From AP-15 sp963795485 (lineage in GTDB: Bacteria; Pseudomonadota; Alphaproteobacteria; ATCC43930; CGMCC-115725), in NCBI GenBank assembly GCA_963795485.1, contig CAWCIL010000008.1:186001-250000 (forward strand): 64,000 nucleotides of DNA, written 5' to 3'. The notes beneath the pieces were generated by a model. That model ran no database searches. It was not told the origin of the DNA and saw only the letters and a list, made by a program, of their open reading frames with translations. Shown one piece after another: positions 1 through 8,366 of this stretch (the first letter of the stretch is position 1; every line of letters starts with the position of its first letter). A program made the translations under genes and the position numbers.

Positions 1-2
1 AC

Positions 3-485
3 CATCTGGCGCAGGCTATCGCCGCAATCTCCTTTGCCAACGCGCAAGGTCTGAAGCTGCGCTTCTACGTCAACGCCGGTCGGATCGAGGGCGGCGCATC
101 GCCGGTGCTCCGCAATCTGCGCGATCTGTTCTCGGCCTCGGCCGCTGGCCGCCATTTTCTGGTCGAGCAGGACTGGCTGCCGCATCAGCAATTTCTGGCG
201 AATTTGGCGGCAACCACGGACATCGCGATGCAGGTGTCGTTCTCCGAGACTTTCAACATCGTCTCGGCGGATTCGGCTGCCGCTGGTCTTCCGGTCATTG
301 GATCTGCCGCGATCCCGTGGCTCGGCGCTTATGCGCAGGCCTCGCCCGGCGATATCGGCGAAATGGAAACGGCTTTGAACGCGGTTTGGAACGTCGATCT
401 TCGCCAGCGGCTCACGTCGCAAAGCAACGATCTGCATGCCTGGTCCGCCGCCGCCCAATCGGCATGGTTGTCGAGATTTCAATGA
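3..485 (+). CDS. glycosyltransferase (GT4-like), 3' fragment
   Basis: The frame is open from the left edge, so only the C-terminal 160 residues are present. They contain SFSETFNIVSADSAAAGLPV, which fits the GT4 EX7E-type pattern (acidic residue, seven residues, acidic residue, then a small-residue stretch ending in PV). This region binds the nucleotide-sugar donor in retaining glycosyltransferases. The stop lies 13 bases before the first tail gene, so the gene appears co-transcribed with the phage-like module. That is unusual, because the GTA/lambdoid order would place a minor tail protein here. It may decorate the particle or the host surface; that is inference. The substrate cannot be read from this fragment. 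Confidence 0.7.
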   Translation, partial: HLAQAIAAISFANAQGLKLRFYVNAGRIEGGASPVLRNLRDLFSASAAGRHFLVEQDWLPHQQFLANLAATTDIAMQVSFSETFNIVSADSAAAGLPVIGSAAIPWLGAYAQASPGDIGEMETALNAVWNVDLRQRLTSQSNDLHAWSAAAQSAWLSRFQ

Positions 486-498
486 TCAGGCGTGACGA

Positions 499-1353
499 AT
501 GAAACCCGCCTCGCCCGCCCTGATCGCGCTGCTGAGTTCGAGCACGCAGTTCGTAATGGCCGATCTTTACACCTTTACTTTGGTCGGCGGCAGCGTGCTG
601 CGCTACTCGGCGGCGCCCACGCCGATTGTCGCCAATGGCTTCACTTTTACCCTCGGGCCCAAGTTCGAGCGTTCGAAGACCAAGACCGTGATCGGCACGC
701 AGGTCGATGAACTCGACATCAAAGTTTATCCCGAGACCACCGATCTGATCGGCGACACGCTTTGGCTGCAAGCCGCGTGGCAGGGCCAACTCGACGGTGC
801 GTTGTTGCAGCTCGAACGCGCGTTCATGCCGACCTATGCCGATACCAGTCCCGGGACTGTGATCCTGTTCGCCGGCCGCATCTCCGACCTCGACTGCAGC
901 CGCACCGGGATCGACATGAAATGCCGCTCGCACCTGGAATTATTGAACATTCAGATGCCGCGTCGGCTGTGGCAACCCTCGTGCACGCATGTCTTCGGCG
1001 ACGCGATGTGCCAGTTCGACCGGGCCAGTCTGCAGGCGAGTTTTGCCAGCCTACCGGGCTCGGTCGAGACCCAGATCCTCAGCGCCGTCAACCCGACGCC
1101 GGCCGGGCTCTACGTCCAAGGCACGATCACCGGGTTGACCGGGGCGAATGCCGGATACAGCCGGACGATTGCGCAGATGAGCAACGGGGCGGTCACGGTC
1201 AGACTCGCCTTCCTGTCGCCACCGGCGACCGGCGACCAGTTCCAGCTGCTCCCCGGCTGCGACCGGACGCTCCCGACCTGCACCAACGTCTTCAACAACG
1301 CCGTCCATTTCGGCGGCATGCCCTACATCCCGACGCCGGAGAGCGCGGTATGA
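499..1353 (+). CDS. DUF2163 / BR0599-family phage tail protein
   Basis: A 284-residue protein of the family found in prophages and gene transfer agents, corresponding to the RcGTA gp13 position next to a gp14-like peptidase. The C-terminal signature GCDRTLPTCTNVFNNAVHF followed by GMPYIP is characteristic, with paired cysteines that probably structure the end of the protein. Two further cysteines lie around residues 167 and 177. The family is thought to act at the tail tip, joining the distal tail to the peptidase and the large tail protein. The stop overlaps the next start in ATGA, showing translational coupling. The ATG was chosen because it follows the preceding gene closely and opens the family-typical N-terminus. 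Confidence 0.85.
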   Translation: MKPASPALIALLSSSTQFVMADLYTFTLVGGSVLRYSAAPTPIVANGFTFTLGPKFERSKTKTVIGTQVDELDIKVYPETTDLIGDTLWLQAAWQGQLDGALLQLERAFMPTYADTSPGTVILFAGRISDLDCSRTGIDMKCRSHLELLNIQMPRRLWQPSCTHVFGDAMCQFDRASLQASFASLPGSVETQILSAVNPTPAGLYVQGTITGLTGANAGYSRTIAQMSNGAVTVRLAFLSPPATGDQFQLLPGCDRTLPTCTNVFNNAVHFGGMPYIPTPESAV

Positions 1354-1781
1354 ACGACCCCCGCCGTGCTGCCGTGGTCGCCGAGGCGGCGAGCTGGCTG
1401 CGCACGCCTTATCACCATATGGGGCGGGTCAAGGGCGGCGGCACCGACTGCCTGATGCTGCTGGCCGAGGTCTACGAGGCGGCTGGCGTCATTCCCCATG
1501 TCGAGGTGCCATTTTATCCGCCCGATTGGCACCTGCACCGCGGCGTCGAACGCTACCTCGAGGGTTTGATGCGCTATGCCCGCGAGATCGGCGGGCCACC
1601 ACAGCCGGGCGATGCGGTGCTGTTCAGATTTGGCCGCTGCTTCGCGCATGGCGCGATCGTCGTTGCCTGGCCGCGGCTGATCCACGCCTGGCACACCGCC
1701 GGGGTTATTTATGTCGACGCTGGCCAAGGCCAGCTCGCTGGGCGAAACGCTCGGTTTTTTTGTCCGTTCTCTAAAATCTGA
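1350..1781 (+). CDS. NlpC/P60-family phage cell wall peptidase
   Basis: A 143-residue cysteine peptidase of the phage/GTA type. The nucleophile cysteine lies in GGTDCLMLLAEVY (about residue 31) and the histidine in CFAHGAIVV (about residue 96). Spacing and length match the phage NlpC/P60 group, which cuts peptidoglycan cross-bridges from the tail tip during DNA delivery. Its start overlaps the stop of the DUF2163 gene by four bases, and it is followed after 14 bases by the large tail gene, the same order as RcGTA genes 13, 14 and 15. No signal peptide is visible, as expected for a particle-borne enzyme. Confidence 0.85.
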   Translation: MNDPRRAAVVAEAASWLRTPYHHMGRVKGGGTDCLMLLAEVYEAAGVIPHVEVPFYPPDWHLHRGVERYLEGLMRYAREIGGPPQPGDAVLFRFGRCFAHGAIVVAWPRLIHAWHTAGVIYVDAGQGQLAGRNARFFCPFSKI

Positions 1782-1795
1782 TCTTTGGAATCTGA

Positions 1796-4471
1796 ATGAC
1801 CGGCATTCTCCGCGGCGGGTCGAACGCCAAGCAGAAGACCGCGATCGGCTCGCTGCAATTCCAGACTTCGCAAAAGGGCGGCGTGATCCCGCTCGTTTAC
1901 GGGACGACGCGCGCGGCACCCAATCTGATCCAGTACGACGATTTCATCCCGACGCCGGTGAGTTCGGGGCTGAAGGGCAAGGGCGGCGGCGCCGGCAAGT
2001 CGGGCAACCAGCAATACAACTACAGCGCCTCGGTGATCCTCGGGGTGTGCCAGGGGCCGGTCATTGGCTTTGGCATGGTGTGGTGGAACAAGAATACGGC
2101 GCCGCTGGTCGCGATGCCGGGGCTATCGACGATCAATCTCGGCGCCGATGGCCAGGCCGCTGATCCATTCTGGGTCACCAATCACCCCGCGACGGTATTG
2201 AACTATTCCGGCACTGCCAACGTCACACTGGATAATTACCAGCTGGGCATGACCGCGGCCCTGCCCAATTTCTCGTTCGAGGTCATCGGCATCGAGTCAG
2301 CCAGCGGGATCAATGGATACGACGCCAATCCCGCGGCGATCATCACCGACTTTCTGACCAATCCGCGTTACGGCGCCGGATTTCCGGCTGCCAATCTCGA
2401 CAGTCTGGACATCTATTCCCAATATTGCGCCGCTGCCGGGCTGTTTCTGTCGCCGCTGCTCGACACCCAGCAGGAGGCGCAGCAATCCTTGGGTGACATC
2501 GCCAAGATCACCAACAGCGCGATCGTCTGGTCCGGTGCGCTGCTCAAGATCCTGCCCTATGGCGACCAGCCGCTCAGCGCCACCTACACCACAATCTTTC
2601 TGTCTGGGACAGTCGTAGCCGGCGATACGCTGAGCCTGACCTTTACCAACCCCGCGCTCGTCGGATCGCCGATCACGGTCACCTACACCGCCGGCCTCGC
2701 CGATCAGACCTCCTATACGAGCACCGCGGCCGGACTTGCGCAACAGGTGGCCGGCAATGGAGCGCTGGGCGGTTACGGCATTTACGCATCCTCTTCGGTC
2801 GATTCCCTGGTCATTGTCCAGGCCCAAGGCGGCACCACAATCGCAGGAAGCGCCAGCGGTCCCGAAACGATCACGGTTGGCGCGACCAGCGCGCCCTATA
2901 CCTTTACCCCGAACACGAGCGTGCTTTACAGCCTCGGCGAAGACGATTTCATCGTCCAGGAGTCGAGCGTCGGCACCAATCTCGGGGTCAATCCGGGCGG
3001 GCCGGCATTGCGGCAGGGGGCGGGTCCGATCACCGGCGGGTTTACCGACGACCCGGTGCACATTGTCCGTTCGACCCCGGCCGACGCCAACAACATGATC
3101 CAGGTCGAATGCCTCGATCGCTCGAATAGCTACAACACGACGATCGTCGAGGCGTTCGACCAGGCCTCGATCGACCTTTACGGCGTGCGCCGCGACACCT
3201 CGCTGAAAGGCAACGCGATCGTCGACGCGACCTATACCGGGCCGATCGCGGCGCAATTGCTGCTGCAGCGCAGCCTCTATTTCCGCAACACGTACACGTT
3301 TCAGCTCGGCTGGAAATATTGCCTGCTGGAGCCGATGGATCTGGTCGAGATCAGCGATGCGCGGCTCGGCGCCGCCGCGCTGACCGTACGCGTCACCGCG
3401 GTCGAAGAGGACGACGAGGGGACATTGTCGATCACCGCCGAGGATTTCTTCGGCGGTTATTCGACTGCCGTGCTCTATCCCAAGCAGGGGGCGGCCGGCT
3501 ATGTGCCGAACTATAATTCGGCATCCGGCGGCATCAATCCGCCGCTGATTTTTGAGCCGCCTGCGGGGCTGCTGTCGGGCGACCTGGAAATCTGGATCGG
3601 GCTGTCCGGCGGCCCGAATTGGGGTTCGGCGCAGGTCTGGATCTCGAGCGACGCCAGCTCCTACGCACTGGCCGGCACGGTCGATGCGCCGGCGACGCAA
3701 GGTGTGTTGACCGCCGATCTGCCGCCGCATTCATCGCCGGACACCGTGGACACATTGTCGGTTGATTTGACGGAAAGCCGGGGTTCGCTGGTCTCGGTCT
3801 CGGCGACCGATGCGCAGAACCTGGCGACCCTGAGCTATGTCGGCGGCGAACTGATCGCTTATCAGACGGCCACCTTGACCGGGACTTCCGAATACAATCT
3901 GACGGCCTTGTACCGCGGCGCCTATGGCACGACCATCGCCGATCATTCCTCGGGCAGCCAATTCGCGCTGCTCAATGGCGCCATTGGCCATTTCCCCTAT
4001 CCAGCAAATCTGATCGGGCAGACGATCTATCTGAAATTTGTTTCGCTGAACACAGTCGGCGGCGGAATTCAAGATTTGGCCTCGGTGCCGGCCTACACCT
4101 ATACGATCACCGGCGCCGGACAGGCGACCGTCTCAGTGGTCACTGGCACCTTCGTCAACGGCAAGCCAAGCGCCAGCCTGGTCCTGCAGCGCTATGTTTT
4201 TGCCGCGGCCGTAGCGTTTCCGGCTGGGCTCGCCGGCAGTCAGGGAACCGCCGAAACCGCGGCCACTGCTTTGGCCACCTTCGAAGTGCAAAAGAACGGG
4301 GTGAATGTCGGCGCCATGGCGTTCGCCGCTACGGCTACCACGGCGACTTTCACAATGGCGTCGGCAACGGATTTCAATGCCGGGGACGTGCTGACCCTGG
4401 TGGCGCCCGCGATCCCGGACGCATCTCTCGCCAATCTGGCATGGACGTTTATCGGCACTACGGGAGCATGA
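1796..4471 (+). CDS. large phage/GTA-like tail tip protein
   Basis: An 891-residue protein. The N-terminal third opens with a Gly-rich stretch and KGGVIPLVYGTTRAAPNLIQ, typical of the tail-tip attachment (lambda J-like, Phage-tail_3) family. The middle contains an Ala/Thr/Gly-rich beta segment. The last 350 residues are Thr/Ser/Ala-rich beta-sandwich-like sequence, consistent with receptor-binding or fibre domains. RcGTA gp15 is about 1300 residues with an N-terminal TIM-barrel glycosidase, and I do not see that domain here, so this is the shorter form. It follows the NlpC/P60 peptidase, and its stop overlaps the next start (ATGA at 4468). It probably forms the host-contacting tail tip. Confidence 0.82.
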   Translation: MTGILRGGSNAKQKTAIGSLQFQTSQKGGVIPLVYGTTRAAPNLIQYDDFIPTPVSSGLKGKGGGAGKSGNQQYNYSASVILGVCQGPVIGFGMVWWNKNTAPLVAMPGLSTINLGADGQAADPFWVTNHPATVLNYSGTANVTLDNYQLGMTAALPNFSFEVIGIESASGINGYDANPAAIITDFLTNPRYGAGFPAANLDSLDIYSQYCAAAGLFLSPLLDTQQEAQQSLGDIAKITNSAIVWSGALLKILPYGDQPLSATYTTIFLSGTVVAGDTLSLTFTNPALVGSPITVTYTAGLADQTSYTSTAAGLAQQVAGNGALGGYGIYASSSVDSLVIVQAQGGTTIAGSASGPETITVGATSAPYTFTPNTSVLYSLGEDDFIVQESSVGTNLGVNPGGPALRQGAGPITGGFTDDPVHIVRSTPADANNMIQVECLDRSNSYNTTIVEAFDQASIDLYGVRRDTSLKGNAIVDATYTGPIAAQLLLQRSLYFRNTYTFQLGWKYCLLEPMDLVEISDARLGAAALTVRVTAVEEDDEGTLSITAEDFFGGYSTAVLYPKQGAAGYVPNYNSASGGINPPLIFEPPAGLLSGDLEIWIGLSGGPNWGSAQVWISSDASSYALAGTVDAPATQGVLTADLPPHSSPDTVDTLSVDLTESRGSLVSVSATDAQNLATLSYVGGELIAYQTATLTGTSEYNLTALYRGAYGTTIADHSSGSQFALLNGAIGHFPYPANLIGQTIYLKFVSLNTVGGGIQDLASVPAYTYTITGAGQATVSVVTGTFVNGKPSASLVLQRYVFAAAVAFPAGLAGSQGTAETAATALATFEVQKNGVNVGAMAFAATATTATFTMASATDFNAGDVLTLVAPAIPDASLANLAWTFIGTTGA

Positions 4472-4863
4472 CGCGAATGTCGAGATTGTGGAATTATGTG
4501 GACGCCCGCGCGATCGGGCTCGGTGACGGGATTGTCACTGCGGGCGCGGTATCGCTCGCGATAATGCTGTCTCTGTGGCTCGGCGGCTGCGCCCAGCTCG
4601 GGCAATTCACCGCCGGCGACGCGCAGAACGCGACGGCGATCGCGACCGCGGTCGGCGACAGTGCGGCGGCGGCCTGCTGGCCGGTGCTGGCCGCGACCGG
4701 CAATGCGATCGCCGCGACCGGCAGTTCGGCGGGGTTGCTGACCGCGATCGAAGAAAAGCGTGCAGTGCAGATGGCGCTGCAGGATGCCACGTGCCAACCG
4801 GTCTGGGCGGGAGTGTTGGCTGAGCTGCTGAAGGCAACCCCGGCGGCGCCGTTCGTCCCGTGA
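4468..4863 (+). CDS. small lipoprotein-like protein in the tail operon
   Basis: A 131-residue protein starting at the ATG that overlaps the preceding stop codon. A hydrophobic segment near residues 28-40 ends in LWLGGCAQ, which resembles a lipobox, but the N-terminus before it is long and contains acidic residues, so it is an unusual lipoprotein signal. The rest is Ala/Thr-rich with cysteines near residues 69 and 107. I recognise no family. Its position after the tail tip gene and before another small membrane protein suggests the distal accessory genes of a tail or lysis module. An alternative start 27 bases upstream would overlap the tail gene further. Confidence 0.6.
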   Translation: MTRMSRLWNYVDARAIGLGDGIVTAGAVSLAIMLSLWLGGCAQLGQFTAGDAQNATAIATAVGDSAAAACWPVLAATGNAIAATGSSAGLLTAIEEKRAVQMALQDATCQPVWAGVLAELLKATPAAPFVP

Positions 4864-5177
4864 CCTTGAAGCCGCGATTTTCGCCCGAGATCAATTTCGG
4901 GCATGTCATGCAGGCAGCGGTGCTGGTGCTGACCGTGGGCGGGGGCGCCGTGACCAGCTACATCAGCTTGCGCGGCGATATCCAGCAGTTGCGCGCCGAT
5001 TTCGGTGTGCAAATCGCCGCGCACGAGCTGCGCATTGAAGCGGCCGAACGAGCGCTCGATCAACGCCGGCTCGACGACCGCGATTTTCAGACCGAGATGC
5101 GCGCCGCTCTGGGGCGCATCATCGACGCCATCGGGGATCTGCGCACCCAGATCGTACAAAAACAGGATCGGAAATAA
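4860..5177 (+). CDS. small membrane-anchored coiled-coil protein
   Basis: A 105-residue protein starting with GTG, overlapping the preceding stop by four bases. One transmembrane segment (about residues 15-33) is followed by a long heptad-like helix rich in Leu, Arg, Glu and Gln to the C-terminus (about residues 36-100). This single-pass plus coiled-coil layout is common among phage lysis accessory proteins (Rz-like) and hypothetical proteins at the end of tail modules. No enzymatic motif is present. The overlap with its neighbour indicates the same operon. Confidence 0.65.
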   Translation: MTLKPRFSPEINFGHVMQAAVLVLTVGGGAVTSYISLRGDIQQLRADFGVQIAAHELRIEAAERALDQRRLDDRDFQTEMRAALGRIIDAIGDLRTQIVQKQDRK

Positions 5178-5224
5178 ATGGTTTTGGCAAATTTTCGGAA
5201 GCCCAGTCTGTCAAGGAGCGCGCA

Positions 5225-5434
5225 ATGCTGCCTCGCAAACTGACCGCGGTGCATCCAGAAAACGAGCGGCGTCAGTACAAGATCGTGCGCCGCGACACGA
5301 TGGCGGACGTGCCGGGGCTAATCTTGTCGGCCAGTGTCGAAACCGGCCTGTGCCTGCTGCGGGATTCGCGCGGCGCCAGTCAAGAGTTCAATTTCGGCCC
5401 GGACGGATTGCGCATCGTCGTCGCCGCTCGGTGA
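5225..5434 (+). CDS. hypothetical protein in the tail module
   Basis: A 69-residue soluble protein with a good ribosome binding site (AAGGAG seven bases before the ATG). It shows an alternating beta-rich pattern with a single cysteine near residue 43, and no signal or membrane segment. No family is recognised. It keeps the strand and spacing of the tail module and is probably a small phage-derived structural or accessory protein. Confidence 0.55.
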   Translation: MLPRKLTAVHPENERRQYKIVRRDTMADVPGLILSASVETGLCLLRDSRGASQEFNFGPDGLRIVVAAR

Positions 5435-5518
5435 GCCCCAAGATATCGTTTTCCGGCGCCCGCGCCTGCACCTGATCCGAGCTCATCTCCAAGCTACTTC
5501 TGTTTAAAGGAGGTTGTG

Positions 5519-5710
5519 ATGAACCTCGTTGCGTTTCTGCTCGCCCGTCTCAAAGAACCCTCGAGCTTTGCCGGCATTGGCGCGCTGCTCGCTGCGGCGG
5601 GCATCCACGCCGACGACGCGGTCGTGCAGGCTATCGTTCAGGCGCTCGTATCTCTCGCCGGTCTCGCCGCGCTGCTGATGCCCGAGAAACCCGGCCCGGT
5701 GCAGCGATAG
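5519..5710 (+). CDS. small membrane protein, holin-like
   Basis: A 63-residue protein with two hydrophobic stretches (about residues 1-9 and 18-50) and a short charged tail ending EKPGPVQR. An AAAGGAGG ribosome binding site lies four bases before the chosen ATG at 5519; the GTG directly before it is the alternative start. Size, hydrophobicity and position behind a tail cluster and near an endopeptidase fit a holin-type protein, but the sequence does not prove this and no family match is claimed. Confidence 0.55.
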   Translation: MNLVAFLLARLKEPSSFAGIGALLAAAGIHADDAVVQAIVQALVSLAGLAALLMPEKPGPVQR

Positions 5711-5857
5711 GGGTCGTTCGCCCCAAAGCGCCGTTAACCGGTTTGGCGCTGTCGGCGCTTACGGCAGAATATTCGGTTTCCGCGCGGTCGAGACGGCAGC
5801 AACGATTGGCGCGGGGCGGTGTTGAAATTGCCGACGCACGACCGAGGATCAGGACAT

Positions 5858-6163
5858 ATGGACTATTTCGAGCGGCAAGCCCTCCGGCGCCGCGAGTTGA
5901 TGCCGAACAGCCAGCGGGCGTGGGACTACTGGCACGACGCGGCGGTGCGGCTCAAGGAACTGGGCTGGCGCAAGGGAAAAGTGCCGGAAGGACAACTCTG
6001 TCAGATGGTTTTCGAGGGCTCGCCGCTGATCCACCATCGCCGCTACGGTGGCGGTGAGGGTCCGGACTGCTGGTACCGGCCTATAGGGGCGGCCGAGAAG
6101 CCCCGGCTATCGGCGGAGGAGGTCGCGCGAATGGTCGAGGCAGCGAGGCGTCCGACGGCATAG
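5858..6163 (+). CDS. hypothetical protein closing the phage-like module
   Basis: A 101-residue, strongly charged soluble protein containing QRAWDYWHDAAVRLKELGW, followed by a region ending in an EEVARMVEAARR helix. The ATG at 5858 was chosen because AGGATCAGGA lies just upstream; a GTG at 5819 would lengthen it by 13 residues. No known domain is recognised. It lies 147 bases after the holin-like gene on the same strand and is the last gene before a change of character towards ordinary chromosomal genes. Nothing is seen in the 160 bases that follow. Confidence 0.5.
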   Translation: MDYFERQALRRRELMPNSQRAWDYWHDAAVRLKELGWRKGKVPEGQLCQMVFEGSPLIHHRRYGGGEGPDCWYRPIGAAEKPRLSAEEVARMVEAARRPTA

Positions 6164-6323
6164 CGCAGGCGCCGTCTGCTGACTGTGCAGCTGGCGTATC
6201 TGCTGCTTTCCCCGATGCCGCGACTGCATCAGCCGAGCCGAGCGGCATCTCCGATACCGGACGCGACCGCTCCATTCAACCATCGCTTTCTCTTCCCCGT
6301 CGTTTTGTGACTTTTTAGTGATA

Positions 6324-6339
6324 TGTGAACTCGGTCACA
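6324..6339. promoter_or_regulatory. perfect CRP-type operator (TGTGA-N6-TCACA)
   Basis: The sequence TGTGA, six bases, TCACA is a perfect palindromic CRP/FNR-superfamily consensus site of the cAMP-CRP type. A further TGTGA lies at 6306-6310, so 6304-6311 and 6334-6341 also form an eight-base inverted repeat (TTTGTGAC/GTCACAAA). The site is centred about 75 bases before the ATG of the heme-binding protein gene, a normal distance for control of that gene. Confidence 0.6.
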
Positions 6340-6405
6340 AACACGCAGCCCGACGTTCTGATACAGAGGAGGGCGAACCAGCCCAAACCGGGGAAGGAGG
6401 GAGAC

Positions 6406-7596
6406 ATGCCGGTTTCTTCAGTACGTCCCGCCCAACAGAATACTGACGTTCTACAGAACCTCGGGCTACTCGCCGAACTGGCCGGCACGTGGCACGGGAC
6501 CGGGTTCAATCTCGTGGCGCGACCGGACTTCGAGGACCAGACGAATACATTTCTCGAGCTCAATCTCACCAATGAAACGACGGTATTCAGCCCGATATCG
6601 TCATCGATCCCGAACCGGGGTTTCGCCCAAACCGACATCGAACTGTTTGGTTTGACGTACCTTGTGCAGATCAGCGATGCGATCACCGGCGGCGCGCTCC
6701 ACATCGAACCCGGAATCTGGGTGACCCAGCCGGCGACCTCGGAGCCGTTACTGTCACCGCCCGAAGGCGGGCAACTGGTGACCCGGATGGCCAATATACC
6801 GCACGGAAATTCGCTGCTCGGCCAAGGCATCGCCACGCCATTTGACGGTCCGCCGACCCTCAGCCCGAGTGCCAACCCGATCAGCGGCGGCAATCCGGCC
6901 TTTTCCATTTTTCCATCGTTCAACACGACCGCAATCGACCTTCAGCCCGCGCTCATCTCGGGCGTGCCGCTGGGTGCGCCGATTTTTGCGGCGGGAACCT
7001 CGGAAGCACAGTCCAAGCCAGGGGGCGGCTTTCACCAGTACAATCTCTCACTGCCCATTGGCCCATCAGACCCGACAAATACCAGAACCCCCTTGGGAAA
7101 CGTACCTCAGATATTGCCGCCGGCCATAACCCAACAGCTTCTTAACGACCCCGTGACCTTGCTGCAACAAACCGTGCAAGAACAACTTGCGCAGGGCTAC
7201 TCGTTCAGCGGCGCCGTTCTCAATATATCGACCGCCACTGGAATCACGTTCTTCAACGCGCCGGTTATCAACGGCAACCCGCTGCCAACAACGTCGCTCG
7301 TGACCCTGCCCCAAGCCGGTGGCGGTATAGAGAACCTCTCCTTTCTTCTCGGACCCAGTCTTAACTCTAATCCGCCAAACAATGCGTTTACAGCTCTGTT
7401 TTATGCCACCTTCTGGCTGGAAAAGCTTACCCACCCGACTCATCCACCCATCATGCAGCTTCAATACGCGCAGTTCACGAGCTTGAATTTTCCGGCGCTT
7501 TTACTCGCTCGGCCGACGGCCACCCCACCGGTGCCGGCGCCGAATTTCGCCTGGCCGCATGTCCAAGTAGCGACTCTGCAAAAGACCTTCGGCTGA
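6406..7596 (+). CDS. heme-binding beta-barrel protein (nitrobindin-like/FABP-like)
   Basis: A 396-residue protein. The opening LAGTWHGTGFNLVARPDF, then ELNLTNET, IPNRGFAQ, LHIEPGIW and IPHGNSLLGQG, are the conserved blocks of a bacterial family annotated as heme-binding beta-barrel (lipocalin/nitrobindin-like) proteins. The C-terminal part is beta-rich with a Pro-rich tail. The histidines in LHIEPG and IPHGN are candidate heme ligands or pocket residues. The ATG at 6406 was chosen because AAGGAGG lies six bases upstream; a GTG at 6325 would run through the CRP-type operator. No signal peptide is seen. The gene is isolated, flanked by the operator upstream and a long hairpin downstream. Physiological role (heme sensing, peroxidase, NO scavenging) is not known. 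Confidence 0.75.
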   Translation: MPVSSVRPAQQNTDVLQNLGLLAELAGTWHGTGFNLVARPDFEDQTNTFLELNLTNETTVFSPISSSIPNRGFAQTDIELFGLTYLVQISDAITGGALHIEPGIWVTQPATSEPLLSPPEGGQLVTRMANIPHGNSLLGQGIATPFDGPPTLSPSANPISGGNPAFSIFPSFNTTAIDLQPALISGVPLGAPIFAAGTSEAQSKPGGGFHQYNLSLPIGPSDPTNTRTPLGNVPQILPPAITQQLLNDPVTLLQQTVQEQLAQGYSFSGAVLNISTATGITFFNAPVINGNPLPTTSLVTLPQAGGGIENLSFLLGPSLNSNPPNNAFTALFYATFWLEKLTHPTHPPIMQLQYAQFTSLNFPALLLARPTATPPVPAPNFAWPHVQVATLQKTFG

Positions 7597-7609
7597 GCAC
7601 TCAAGGAGT

Positions 7610-7643
7610 GCGGCTCGGTAGGCGGCACCGCCTACCGAGCCGC
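7610..7643. terminator. perfect 15-bp hairpin after the heme-binding gene
   Basis: Two perfectly complementary 15-base arms (7610-7624 and 7629-7643) with a four-base loop lie 14 bases after the stop codon. No T-run follows, so it is not a textbook intrinsic terminator. It could act as a Rho-assisted terminator or 3'-end stabiliser. The rest of 7644-7872 shows no convincing gene. Confidence 0.5.
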
Positions 7644-7872
7644 CCTGCTGTGGTAATGGCGGTCCCTGCCGCCACTGTAATATACCCAGACCGTGATCTT
7701 AAGATCCTGGGAATCGATTGGCCGCATATTTCGGTGGCCACACTCGTCAAGCAATAAGGAAGTCGCTCGCCCGCTCGGCGAGAACGCCGGGGTTCACCCG
7801 TTCCGGCTTGATCGCCTGTCGCGCCCAGATCATCCTGGTCGGCAGCGAGGCGGGGGCACACAGGGGACGGTC

Positions 7873-8115
7873 ATGGTGGCGAGGGCGGGGATCGGGTTTG
7901 CGGCGCTCGCCGCGGTTGTAGTTTTGGCCGGCTGCAGCAGCGTAGGCTCGACCTCCGCTTGCCAATGCCCGAAGCCGGTGGCTTACAACGAGGCGACGAT
8001 CAAGGCGATTACCGCTGCGCTAAAGGCCCTGCCGCCCGACAGCGTGTTGCAGGCCGCGATGGACGATTACGAGGACGAACGCTACAATCTGCGCCATTGC
8101 AGCGGCGGCCCGTGA
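7873..8115 (+). CDS. small lipoprotein
   Basis: An 80-residue protein with a classical lipoprotein signal: a short basic N-terminus, an Ala/Val-rich core and LAGC, giving a mature N-terminal cysteine at about residue 21. The mature part has two more cysteines close together (ACQCP) and one near the C-terminus, and a helical middle (NEATIKAITAALKALPPDS). The ATG at 7873 was chosen to give the signal peptide; longer upstream frames would bury it. No family is recognised. Its layout resembles small phage lysis lipoproteins, so it might be an outlying part of the phage-like module. Confidence 0.6.
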   Translation: MVARAGIGFAALAAVVVLAGCSSVGSTSACQCPKPVAYNEATIKAITAALKALPPDSVLQAAMDDYEDERYNLRHCSGGP

Positions 8116-8139
8116 GGGGCTGCTGAGACTGCCGGGCGG

Positions 8140-8316
8140 CTACAAAAGCAGCGCCAGAAGATGCCGGCCGAGCACAATGCCGGCGGCGAGCGCGATGATC
8201 ATCAGCGGGATATAGTTGAACTTGCCGGGGTGGTATGGGCGGCGATCGAGGACGATTGCGCCGACGAAGACCAGCACGCACACCGCCAGCGCGATGCTCG
8301 TCTCTGTCAGGCTCAT
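8140..8316 (-). CDS. tiny two-TM membrane protein
   Basis: A 58-residue protein with two hydrophobic segments (about residues 5-22 and 33-58) separated by a short polar loop DRRPYHPGKFNYIP. This layout is common among conserved small proteins of alphaproteobacteria. It lies 50 bases downstream of the CobW gene on the same strand and may be the last gene of that transcription unit. No function can be assigned. Confidence 0.55.
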   Translation of the reverse strand: MSLTETSIALAVCVLVFVGAIVLDRRPYHPGKFNYIPLMIIALAAGIVLGRHLLALLL

Positions 8317-8366
8317 GCGCGGGTCACGGCCCGAGCCGACGCCGGAGGGCCACGCGGCGGTCACCC

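Noticed and set aside
2297..3730. Long open frame on the minus strand
   Set aside because: It is a mirror of the large tail protein gene in high-GC DNA. Its translation is Arg/Gly-rich without any family motif. The plus-strand gene has coherent domains and tight spacing with its neighbours.
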